A DNA stretch of 18,034 bases from UBA2277 sp035477615 (GTDB lineage Bacteria; Patescibacteriota; Microgenomatia; UBA1400; MFAQ01). The stretch spans positions 1 to 18,034 of the forward strand of contig DATIKJ010000025.1 of NCBI GenBank assembly GCA_035477615.1, written 5' to 3'. Position numbers and translations under genes: made by a program. Below the pieces are notes generated by a model, which was not told where the DNA came from, did not search any database, and was given only the letters and a program-made list of their open reading frames with translations. Position 1 is the first letter of the stretch. Every line of letters begins with the position of its first letter. Of the stretch, positions 1-6,543 are shown in pieces.

Positions 1-1043
1 GACTTTGACAATCTACTCCACGTACTTCTCCTGCCTCTTTGTAGATCTTTCAGTCTTTGCAGTATTGGTTTTCCTCCTCCAATAGTGGTCGCGAGCTTTG
101 CAATTGATTCTGCATAATCAATCGAGTTCTCCACCGGCTCGGTCAGATGTACCTCGCACACAAAAGCAAAATTAGAGTTAACAGATTTATGATCCGACAA
201 CGAATGCCCATTTACACATATATACCCAGGATATGTTTCCATAGCTACCAACCCATTCGGACACGAACAAAAAGTTCTCATTACATCATCAAAGGTCTTT
301 GTTCTCACCTTCAAAACTACCTCATACAATGCCTCAGCATACTTTTTCATCACCGACCTTGGAAACTCCACTCTTACCCCAATCTCTACCATGTCATATT
401 GATACTTAATTTCGTACTTTGTTCCCAGTTTTTGGAGCCACGAAGCATTTACTCTACCTGGCACCAACAATACCTTTTTACCCAAATACTTATTATTCTT
501 TGTATCTATTACCCCCACTAGTTCCTGTTTCTTAAATAGCAAATCCTCAATCTTTGTCTTATCAAACAGTGTCACTCCCTTATCCAATAAATACTTCTGA
601 AACTTCGCTACCACTTCCTTCAACTTATCCGTCCCCACATGCTGAGCTCTGCGCACCACTAGTTCTACATCATTTCTCTCTGCTTCAGAGACCATCTCTT
701 CAACCTCTTCCGCATTTTTTGGGTAGTACTCTGAGTCCACCCCAAAGTCAGTAAACACCTTTTCCACTTCGTCCAAGATCTTTTGGTAATCATCAGGGTC
801 AATAAGGTGAAACGTCCTCTCATGGGACAGCTTGGGTGTGTAGTGCAGTTTCCCATCCGAATACGTTCCCGCTCCGCCAAAACCGGTCATTACTTCACTT
901 GGCTTTCTCTCCTCCAATCGCGAACCCATATCAAACAAGGCAATTTTCGACCCATCCACTTTTTTCCTCAGCAGCTCAAAGCAAGCAAACATTCCCGCCG
1001 GCCCCGCACCCACAATTAAGTAATTAAACTTTTTTAGTCTCAC
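1..1043 (-). CDS. FAD-dependent dehydrogenase, COG2509-like (3' end outside window)
   Basis: About 347 codons are open from the start to the window edge, so the C-terminus is missing. I read the frame from the reverse complement. The N-terminus carries a Rossmann FAD-binding motif GAGPAG at residues 12-17. The family hallmark GFGGAGTYSDGKL follows at 54-66. Near the cut end is an RGRRST motif typical of the COG2509 family of predicted FAD/NAD(P)-dependent dehydrogenases. The substrate is unknown; family members are soluble flavoproteins. I chose the GTG at 1043 because it places the Rossmann strand near the N-terminus and an extended -10-like box ends 5 nt upstream. An alternative GTG at 1064 has a purine-rich GAGAG about 10 nt upstream and would add 7 hydrophobic residues. 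The gene is divergent from the zinc-ribbon gene at 1155. The family call is fairly secure and the start is not. Confidence 0.85.
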   Translation of the reverse strand, partial: MRLKKFNYLIVGAGPAGMFACFELLRKKVDGSKIALFDMGSRLEERKPSEVMTGFGGAGTYSDGKLHYTPKLSHERTFHLIDPDDYQKILDEVEKVFTDFGVDSEYYPKNAEEVEEMVSEAERNDVELVVRRAQHVGTDKLKEVVAKFQKYLLDKGVTLFDKTKIEDLLFKKQELVGVIDTKNNKYLGKKVLLVPGRVNASWLQKLGTKYEIKYQYDMVEIGVRVEFPRSVMKKYAEALYEVVLKVRTKTFDDVMRTFCSCPNGLVAMETYPGYICVNGHSLSDHKSVNSNFAFVCEVHLTEPVENSIDYAESIAKLATTIGGGKPILQRLKDLQRGRRSTWSRLSK

Positions 1044-1048
1044 TACTA

Positions 1049-1057
1049 AATATAGCA
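1049..1057 (-). promoter_or_regulatory. Possible extended -10 box for the FAD dehydrogenase gene
   Basis: Read on the minus strand the sequence is TGCTATATT, an extended -10 (TG-n-TATATT), ending 5 nt before the GTG at 1043. No convincing -35 is visible. If used, the transcript would begin at or within the start codon. If the GTG at 1064 is the real start, this site is inside the gene and is chance. Confidence 0.3.
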
Positions 1058-1082
1058 AAATCACTATTTTTCTTCTCTCACA

Positions 1083-1111
1083 TTGATTCTACCCGCCTTA
1101 TAAGATATAAT
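1083..1111 (+). promoter_or_regulatory. Sigma70-type promoter of the zinc-ribbon gene
   Basis: The -35 is TTGATT (1083-1088), the spacer is exactly 17 bp, and the -10 is a perfect TATAAT (1106-1111). Transcription would start near 1118 and leave a leader of about 37 nt, which contains the ribosome binding site AAGGAG at 1142-1147. This is the clearest conventional promoter in the window. Confidence 0.75.
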
Positions 1112-1154
1112 TTCCCCCAGAAATTCACCTTAACTTACAAAAAGGAGTTAATCT

Positions 1155-1922
1155 ATGTCCGAGACCATCAGTTCGGGAATTCGTTGTCCTCGTTGTGGCC
1201 GTAAAGAAGCCGTCATTGAACTTAAACCACTTGTCGAAAAACCAGATTCACCAAAGAAAAAGTCCAGATCGACTGATTCTGAAGAAAGATATGCTCACGA
1301 ATATCGCATTGCTCAACAAATTACAGTAACCCACACCTTCTGCGGTTATCAGCAAACACTGCGAGACTATCTTGGTTACCACATAATTAGAGGTAACAAT
1401 AAAACTATCGATGTCCCCGCCCTCGTAGAAAGAAAATTAATTGTCAAAAGTGAAGAAGGCAACACTTCTGCAGAAATTACCAAAGCACTATCTTCAACTG
1501 AAGGGTACTTCACCGATTACTGTTTTGTCCGTAAAGGTAACAAAATCACTTCCATTATCTGCCCCTTCTGCAATGGTACAAGTTACACAGATTTGGAAGA
1601 TGAAATTGTCTGTAAATGCGGCCATTATCAGATTCCCGCATTTAACAAAATTTATACCGCAGTTCAAAAACCATTCAAGTTGATCGAAGAAGCATACCCC
1701 ACCCAACAGCCTCTCAGAGTAACTATTGATCACTCGTGCAGTGAAAGAAAAACTCACACTTACCTTGTGGCCCAGGTTAATTATTTTTTTAACCGGTTTG
1801 AAAAACAAAGAGTCTTCATCGTCACCAACATAAGTGAAGGTCGCAAAACAGACTTTCCAATATTTTTAAAATTCTTGAAGGCAAACTCCGAACCTCTTTT
1901 CACCGTTATCGAAAAAATCTAA
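1155..1922 (+). CDS. Zinc-ribbon protein of unknown function
   Basis: The 255-residue protein is not one I recognise. It has two probable zinc-binding clusters. The first is CPRC at residues 11-14, possibly completed by H60 and C63 (HTFC). The second is CPFC at 136-139 followed by CKC at 153-155. Between them a lysine-rich, charged stretch (29-50) looks like a flexible linker. There is no signal peptide or membrane segment, so it is probably cytosolic. Such paired ribbons occur in nucleic-acid-binding proteins, but nothing here proves that. The start is well supported: AAGGAG lies 7 nt upstream and a strong promoter precedes it. The gene is monocistronic, with a hairpin terminator 11 nt after the stop. 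It faces mnmA tail to tail. Confidence 0.8.
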   Translation: MSETISSGIRCPRCGRKEAVIELKPLVEKPDSPKKKSRSTDSEERYAHEYRIAQQITVTHTFCGYQQTLRDYLGYHIIRGNNKTIDVPALVERKLIVKSEEGNTSAEITKALSSTEGYFTDYCFVRKGNKITSIICPFCNGTSYTDLEDEIVCKCGHYQIPAFNKIYTAVQKPFKLIEEAYPTQQPLRVTIDHSCSERKTHTYLVAQVNYFFNRFEKQRVFIVTNISEGRKTDFPIFLKFLKANSEPLFTVIEKI

Positions 1923-1933
1923 ACTCCCATTTC

Positions 1934-1959
1934 GACCCCGTTAATCCGGGGTCTTTTTT
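1934..1959 (+). terminator. Rho-independent terminator of the zinc-ribbon gene
   Basis: A 7-bp GC-rich stem GACCCCG (1934-1940) pairs with CGGGGTC (1947-1953) around a 6-nt loop and is followed directly by six T (1954-1959). The minus strand has no T-run right after the hairpin, so it would serve the convergent mnmA poorly. Confidence 0.9.
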
Positions 1960-1961
1960 GT

Positions 1962-3251
1962 CTAGGTAATTACCCCACCACCCAAACACTCTCCTTTATA
2001 GCTATAAAAAACTGCACTTTGTCCACTCGCAATTCCTCTTATTGGCTTATCCAAAATGATCATCATTCCCTCATCATTTTCCATTCCCCTCGCCCCAATT
2101 AGTTCACCTCCGTGTCTAATTCGTATCAGCAGATCATTCAAATTCCACTTTGTCTTTGATATCTTGTTTATCTCTCTAACCTCAAACTGATCTCCCTTGG
2201 CTTCGTCTTCCTCGCCAACTACCAGTACATTTTTTTTTGCGTCTTTACTCACTACATAAAAGACAGGTGTTACTCCATTCCCCGCAAACTTTCTTTGAGC
2301 ATCAGGAGTTATCTCCCATCCTCCCCGCTGACCAATGGTATAAAACCAAACCCCATCATGTTTACCAATTTCTTCTCCTCGTATATCCACCACTTTGCCG
2401 GGATTTTCTTTTAGTCTTCTCGCCATAAACTCTCTTGCCTCCACATTACCCACAAAACAAATTCCTTGTGAATCTTTTCTCTTGGCTACACTCAAGTTTG
2501 TTTTCTCCGCCATTTCTCTAATTGCTGCCTTTGCAAAGTCCCCCAAAGGAAACAGTACATGACTAAGCTCCTTTTGTGTCAATTTCCACAAAAAATACGT
2601 CTGATCCTTGTGCTTATCTTTTGGAATGTATAAAGAAAAATTATAGTTTTCAAGATCAGTGTTGATTTGTGCGACGCTATACAGACGCGAAATGCTTGGC
2701 TTTGGACTATTGTCCAAAATTTTGCGTCGAGTATCGAGATAATTGTCGCTCGCAGGAAGCGACAAATTATCGGTCGTCAACAAATTAACCTGATCGTTAG
2801 AAAACATATTTTTCGACATCAACTTCGCATAATGCCCTGTCGCAATATAGTCAAAACCTTCCTCCATCGCCCACTGCAAAAACAAACCAAACTTAATCTC
2901 CGAGTTACACATCACATCCGGATTAGGAGTTCTGCCAGCCTCATACTCATCATAAAAATACTTTATTACTCTGCTGTTGTACTCTTCCGAAAAGTCCAGC
3001 ACTTTAAAGGGTATTCCCAGTTCCAGTGCGGTTTTTAAAGCAAAACTTCTATCTTCGTCCGCTCTACAGCCATTTTTTTTAATCCACTCTTCTCTTGTTA
3101 ATCCATCCTTTTCGATCTCACTTTTTGGCGGCCAGCAATACAAATGAACCGCTGTGACATCATAACCCTGCTCCTTTAAAAGCAAAGCCGCAACAGCCGA
3201 GTCTACTCCTCCCGAAATTCCCACTGCTACTTTTTTCCGATCCATATCCAT
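1962..3251 (-). CDS. mnmA: tRNA-specific 2-thiouridylase MnmA with an inserted segment
   Basis: MnmA transfers sulfur to C2 of the wobble uridine (s2U34) of Lys, Glu and Gln tRNAs, using ATP to adenylate the base. Visible motifs are the PP-loop SGGVDS (13-18), the first catalytic cysteine C115 in NPDVMCN, GHYA (139-142), KDQTYFLW (215-222), the second catalytic cysteine C265 in DSQGICFVG, and YTIGQRGG (304-311). At 429 residues it is about 60 longer than a usual MnmA (about 360). The excess lies between GHYA and KDQTYF, about 72 residues where the family usually has about 20, and coincides with a palindromic repeat unit at 2646-2805. The frame stays open across the insertion and every catalytic motif is intact. 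The gene starts 16 nt after the upstream ATP-grasp gene; GAAGG precedes the start by about 11 nt. A second ATG lies two codons in. Confidence 0.95.
   Translation of the reverse strand: MDMDRKKVAVGISGGVDSAVAALLLKEQGYDVTAVHLYCWPPKSEIEKDGLTREEWIKKNGCRADEDRSFALKTALELGIPFKVLDFSEEYNSRVIKYFYDEYEAGRTPNPDVMCNSEIKFGLFLQWAMEEGFDYIATGHYAKLMSKNMFSNDQVNLLTTDNLSLPASDNYLDTRRKILDNSPKPSISRLYSVAQINTDLENYNFSLYIPKDKHKDQTYFLWKLTQKELSHVLFPLGDFAKAAIREMAEKTNLSVAKRKDSQGICFVGNVEAREFMARRLKENPGKVVDIRGEEIGKHDGVWFYTIGQRGGWEITPDAQRKFAGNGVTPVFYVVSKDAKKNVLVVGEEDEAKGDQFEVREINKISKTKWNLNDLLIRIRHGGELIGARGMENDEGMMIILDKPIRGIASGQSAVFYSYKGECLGGGVIT
2646..2805 (+). repeat. Palindromic three-way-junction repeat, copy 1 (inside mnmA)
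   Basis: This 160-bp unit can be drawn as three helices. The closing stem pairs 2646-2676 with 2775-2805 with a few bulges (GTTTTC with GAAAAC, GATCAG with CTGATC, ATTTGT with ACAAAT, GACG with CGTC). The first hairpin (2684-2728) has a 10-bp outer stem (GACGCGAAAT with ATTTTGCGTC), a 7-nt 5' bulge GCTTGGC (2694-2700), a 7-bp inner stem TTTGGAC/GTCCAAA and loop TATT. After a 9-nt joint the second hairpin (2738-2771) pairs GATAATTGTCGCT with its complement (one extra A) around loop CGCAGGA. The two wobble pairs I see (2689-2723, 2664-2786) are G-T on the plus strand, so that strand folds better, although mnmA is read from the minus strand. The unit encodes roughly residues 149-202, the part of MnmA that is extra. 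Confidence 0.8.
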
Positions 3252-3267
3252 ATTTTACTCAACCTTC

Positions 3268-4185
3268 TTATAATTCCAGTAGATTTCTTGCCACATTTAC
3301 CTCAGTGTATGCTTTTTCAAACCACTTAAACTGAGCTGTTCTATTAATTTCAAAAATTCTCCAATCTTGCAAGTTTTCATCCCAAGCAATGTCTAGACCA
3401 GCAAAATCAGTTTTCAATACTTTCGTCGCTTTAACGGCTAGTTTTGCCAAATCTTCCATCTGTTCTTTAGAAAATTTTGGTTTCAATAGAGCGGTTTCAG
3501 TCTGAATCTCAGTGGTCTGAAACTTATCTTTCTGTCTATGTTTCATCATCCCTAATACCTGACCATTCAAAACCAAAACTCGGTACCATCGACGTACACT
3601 AATTACGGGTTGAATCAATACATCTCCCTCACTGTACTTTTGTGACAACTTCACTAGTCTCTCATAAGTTTCTGCAAGTTTTACATTTTTTCCATGACTA
3701 CCAAAGCGAGCTTTCACGATTACTGGTACAAAGGGTGATTTTCTTTTTACTACTACCTCCAAATATCTTTTCCATCCTCTTACACCATTGAAAGAAGCAA
3801 AAGGAATTACCGACAAACCAGCTTGAGCTAAAAGTATTCCCTGCTCCAGTTTTCCCATCAAAGGATAATATTTAAAACTTTCCCCATTCACAACTACTGG
3901 TTTGTTTTCCGTCAAATGTTCTATATACTCCAAAATCACCGATTTTACCCCCAACATTGATTTTCCACCTCTTTTAGTAGCAGCACGAGGAATAACCAAA
4001 TCATATTCTTCTAGTTTTTTTCCCGTCATCAAATCAATTACAGGTTTTCCCAAAGGACTTACCCCAAGTCTCACATGTTCGTAATTTACTCTATCCACGT
4101 CGTATCCCAAGGCGACAGCTTCCTCAGCCAATCTTCTTGGTTCATACTCCCCTCTAAATCTGGTTAGTATTAATACTTTTTTCAT
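3268..4185 (-). CDS. RimK-like ATP-grasp ligase (second paralogue)
   Basis: The 305-residue protein has the three-part ATP-grasp layout: an N-terminal pre-ATP-grasp domain (about 1-100), an ATP-binding middle with VPVIVKARFGSHGKNVKL at 153-170, and a metal-binding C-terminal part with FAGLDIAWD (261-269) and RIFEINRTAQFKWFEK (276-291), where E279 and N281 would bind Mg-ATP. ATP-grasp ligases of the RimK family join a carboxylate, as acyl phosphate, to an amine, often adding amino acids to a protein or peptide. The substrate cannot be read from sequence. The ending QFKWFEK matches QFKVFEK of the upstream paralogue, so the two share ancestry. I prefer ATG 4185 over TTG 4191 because MKKVLIL is a typical opening strand and a TATATT box lies 8 nt upstream. 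It is separated from its paralogue by a palindromic spacer. Confidence 0.85.
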   Translation of the reverse strand: MKKVLILTRFRGEYEPRRLAEEAVALGYDVDRVNYEHVRLGVSPLGKPVIDLMTGKKLEEYDLVIPRAATKRGGKSMLGVKSVILEYIEHLTENKPVVVNGESFKYYPLMGKLEQGILLAQAGLSVIPFASFNGVRGWKRYLEVVVKRKSPFVPVIVKARFGSHGKNVKLAETYERLVKLSQKYSEGDVLIQPVISVRRWYRVLVLNGQVLGMMKHRQKDKFQTTEIQTETALLKPKFSKEQMEDLAKLAVKATKVLKTDFAGLDIAWDENLQDWRIFEINRTAQFKWFEKAYTEVNVARNLLEL

Positions 4186-4193
4186 ATTCAAGC

Positions 4194-4199
4194 AATATA
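4194..4199 (-). promoter_or_regulatory. Possible -10 box before the second ATP-grasp gene
   Basis: TATATT on the minus strand ends 8 nt before the ATG at 4185, the same spacing as other probable promoters here. No good -35 is visible. It would give this gene and mnmA a secondary promoter downstream of the palindromic spacer. Confidence 0.3.
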
Positions 4200-4278
4200 G
4201 TTAAGCGATAGCGGACTATATGCGAATATAAGAGGAAGCGCAGTGGAGTAAGCAGAATAGCCGTAGGCTATGCTTAAC
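4200..4278. repeat. Palindromic intergenic unit between the two ATP-grasp genes
   Basis: GTTAAGCGATAGC (4200-4212) pairs with GCTATGCTTAAC (4267-4278), 12 bp with one bulged G. The right arm can instead pair locally: TAAGC (4249-4253) and ATAGCC (4257-4262) with GGCTAT and GCTTA (4266-4276), loop GTA. So the motif TAAGC-n-ATAGC occurs twice directly and once inverted, giving two mutually exclusive folds. A third small hairpin TATAT-GCGA-ATATA (4217-4230) has a GNRA-type loop on the plus strand. A short palindrome GAGCAAGCTC (4284-4293) lies just outside. I see no sequence match to the units at 2646 and 13045. Confidence 0.6.
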
Positions 4279-4293
4279 GAAATGAGCAAGCTC

Positions 4294-5217
4294 TTATAAT
4301 TCATTATTGTTAAATTTTCTAACGCAGTACTCCAATATTTTCCTTGGCGCATTGATTTTCGTTCTCTTTTCAAACACTTTAAACTGTGGTGCTTCATTCA
4401 CCTCTATGATATAAACCTCACCTGTTTTTTTGCTGATCACCAAGTCTGTTCCTGCCACTTCCACTTCCAAAGCTCTGGCCGCAGCTTCGGCAGTTTTTAC
4501 TACCGCCTCAGGTACTTCTTTCAGCCCAACCGAGTTCCCCTGACTTTTATTCAAAATCAATTTTTCCTCTTTAACTTGTCGTTTAAAACCGCCAATACAT
4601 TTGTATCCCACTGTCATTACTCTAAAATCCCCATCATTCTCAATATATTCCTGTACCAAAAAGCCTCGAACCAAAGGTATCTTTTCCCCTTTTTCTTTGG
4701 CCTTGGCTTTTCTGGCCTCCAAAATTTCTTTTAACTTGTTCAAGTCTTCATACTCCCTCACCCAAAAAGTACCCATTCCATGTCTTCCGCCTTGCGATAA
4801 TTTCACAATCAAAGGAAAGCTTGCCTTCTCCAAAAACTTTTCCAAATCATTCCATGTCTCGATGTACTGTGAATTTGGATATTTTACTCCTGCTTCCACG
4901 AGTTGCCATGTCATTACACTCTTGAAACGGCGTAGTGGTCCCTCCGTCAACAAATACTCATCCACAACAGGAATACCATGTTTCTTGGCATAAAGCTGTA
5001 ACAACTTACTCCATTCCAACTCTGATCCGACAGATCGGAAAAACCACCCGTCAAAATCCTTCATGTCAGTATCTCCGAAAAGAATCTTGCCGTCAATCAT
5101 TCGAAGTTTGCGATACTTCACCAAAACCAGTTCAATTCCTAGATTATTGGCTTCTTCCAAAAATCTCTGTTCACTCTCGTCAAAGGTTAATCTGTGTAAG
5201 TAGGCTATTTTTAGCAT
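4294..5217 (-). CDS. RimK-like ATP-grasp ligase (first paralogue)
   Basis: The 307-residue protein has an N-terminal pre-ATP-grasp domain (1-95), a central nucleotide-binding region with FPLIVKLSQGGRHGMGT at 134-150, the adenine-side motif LVQEYIENDGDFRV at 187-200, and the metal-binding motif YIIEVNEAPQFKVFEK at 269-284 (E272, N274). This places it in the RimK-like ATP-grasp superfamily, which forms amide bonds through acyl phosphates. The substrate is unknown. I chose ATG 5217, four bases after the upstream stop. A GTG at 5232 would overlap the upstream gene, and the ATG gives a normal MLKIAYLH first strand. It lies in tandem with the fused ligase upstream and its paralogue downstream, probably in one transcript. 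Confidence 0.88.
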   Translation of the reverse strand: MLKIAYLHRLTFDESEQRFLEEANNLGIELVLVKYRKLRMIDGKILFGDTDMKDFDGWFFRSVGSELEWSKLLQLYAKKHGIPVVDEYLLTEGPLRRFKSVMTWQLVEAGVKYPNSQYIETWNDLEKFLEKASFPLIVKLSQGGRHGMGTFWVREYEDLNKLKEILEARKAKAKEKGEKIPLVRGFLVQEYIENDGDFRVMTVGYKCIGGFKRQVKEEKLILNKSQGNSVGLKEVPEAVVKTAEAAARALEVEVAGTDLVISKKTGEVYIIEVNEAPQFKVFEKRTKINAPRKILEYCVRKFNNNEL

Positions 5218-5221
5218 ATGT

Positions 5222-6541
5222 TTATTTAACACCCTTTCTGTTTCTAATTCGTATTATCCCTGGATCAACCAAAAATTCTTTCAGATCTCGTCTGCCAATG
5301 AGTAGCTGGCGTCTAAGCTCTGTTCTATTTGTCAAACCAGCTCTTGTTCGAATAACTCTTCCTTTTAATTTTAGAGTTAGGGCAATTACCGTTCTTTCTT
5401 CAAAACCAAGAGAGTTTTTAAACTTCTTTGTCCATAATACATTTTCCGGCACCAATAGACCTAGTTCCAAAGCCAAACTTTGATCAATTGAAGTACTTCT
5501 CGCTCCAGTATCAATCTTGCAGTGAACCTCTGCCCATTTATTTTTACCCTTCTTTATTTTTATTGACTCAAATATTCCCAAAACTGGCTTTTCCTCGCCA
5601 ACAAAAGATACTCGATTAGCAAACTTACTCGCAAACAAAGCTTTACCTATTTTGACTCCCTTTTCAATCTCATCCACATCCAAACCCTCGACTCTTTGGA
5701 GTCTTCGACGAAGTCCTGTCATATTAGCTAACTGAATAGAAAGACCGGGCTGGTCATTAAGCTCCAAAACCACCGGCCCTTTATCTCCATCAATAAGCAT
5801 GTCCACAGATAGATATGGCAGATGAGACACCTTTTGTGTTTTAACTGCCATCAACAATATTTTGTTCCAGAAAGGAATCGCAATTCCATTCACTTTTTTA
5901 TTAGTGTCTGGAAAATACTTAATCTGTCTATTTTTGTATACTCCATGAGTAGTTATCCCAGTTGCTATATCAATTCCCAAACCAATTGCTCCCTGATGCA
6001 AATTTGCCTTACCCGCACTCTCTTCGGTAGGCAAACGCAACATAGCCATTACCGGGATCTGGTTAAACACGATCACTCGTACATCAGGAGCCCCACCTAC
6101 TGCCAACTTTTTAAACTTTGGATGAATAGTAATCCTTTCTTCAATCATCGCCCTGTCCGGCAAATTATTATGCGAGTATTTTCCTTCAACAATATCGACT
6201 GTATGGAGAATCAAGTCCTCAACACTCACTTTCTTTCCATCAACGGTCCAAAACATTCCTTTTTCTTTGGCACTTCTTTTGATCAGTACTATTCCCTGTC
6301 CACCAAATCCTTGAACCGGTTTTACTGCAAATCCTCCAGAAAGTTTTGCCCAGTTATAAGCTCTCACTTCATGAGCGTCTTTCAATACTCCCAAGAGTTT
6401 TGGATGTGAAATTCGAGCGCGTTTCAACATCCTCTTAGTCAAGAGTTTATCATCAGCTCTTTTTCTTGCCGACTTCTTATTCAAAAGCAAGTAATCAGCT
6501 GATCTCGCATTGAGTCCAAGTATGTCGCTAAATCTCAACAT
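5222..6541 (-). CDS. RimK-related ATP-grasp ligase fused to a retropepsin-like (RimB/Zn_protease-type) domain
   Basis: The 439-residue protein has two parts. Residues 1-310 match the alpha-L-glutamate-ligase-related ATP-grasp group (TIGR02291 / ATPgrasp_ST type): LGLNARSADYLLLNKK at the start, DDKLLTK (30-36), the glycine-rich FAVKPVQGFGGQGIVLIK (71-88), and VVLELNDQPGLSIQ (257-270), where E260 and N262 would bind metal. Residues 318-430 resemble the RimB/Zn_protease (COG4067) aspartic-peptidase-like fold: KIDTGARSTS (342-351) with the catalytic-type DTGA, then LLIGRRDL and FLVDP (413-426). In many gammaproteobacteria these are separate genes next to a 7TM transglutaminase-like protein. Here ligase and protease-like domain are fused, and the 7TM gene ends 2 nt upstream. 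A single DTGA domain would need to dimerise to act as a peptidase. Confidence 0.88.
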   Translation of the reverse strand: MLRFSDILGLNARSADYLLLNKKSARKRADDKLLTKRMLKRARISHPKLLGVLKDAHEVRAYNWAKLSGGFAVKPVQGFGGQGIVLIKRSAKEKGMFWTVDGKKVSVEDLILHTVDIVEGKYSHNNLPDRAMIEERITIHPKFKKLAVGGAPDVRVIVFNQIPVMAMLRLPTEESAGKANLHQGAIGLGIDIATGITTHGVYKNRQIKYFPDTNKKVNGIAIPFWNKILLMAVKTQKVSHLPYLSVDMLIDGDKGPVVLELNDQPGLSIQLANMTGLRRRLQRVEGLDVDEIEKGVKIGKALFASKFANRVSFVGEEKPVLGIFESIKIKKGKNKWAEVHCKIDTGARSTSIDQSLALELGLLVPENVLWTKKFKNSLGFEERTVIALTLKLKGRVIRTRAGLTNRTELRRQLLIGRRDLKEFLVDPGIIRIRNRKGVK

Positions 6542-6543
6542 CG

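Noticed and set aside
1934..1959. Shared bidirectional terminator for mnmA
   Set aside because: On the minus strand the hairpin is followed by GAAATGGG with no T-tract.
2646..2805. The mnmA insertion as an intron
   Set aside because: The frame is open throughout, the better fold is on the strand opposite to the mnmA transcript, and no group I or II intron features were seen.
4188..4397. 69-codon minus-strand frame across the ATP-grasp spacer
   Set aside because: It overlaps the ATP-grasp gene in another frame and is otherwise the palindromic spacer; no start signal.
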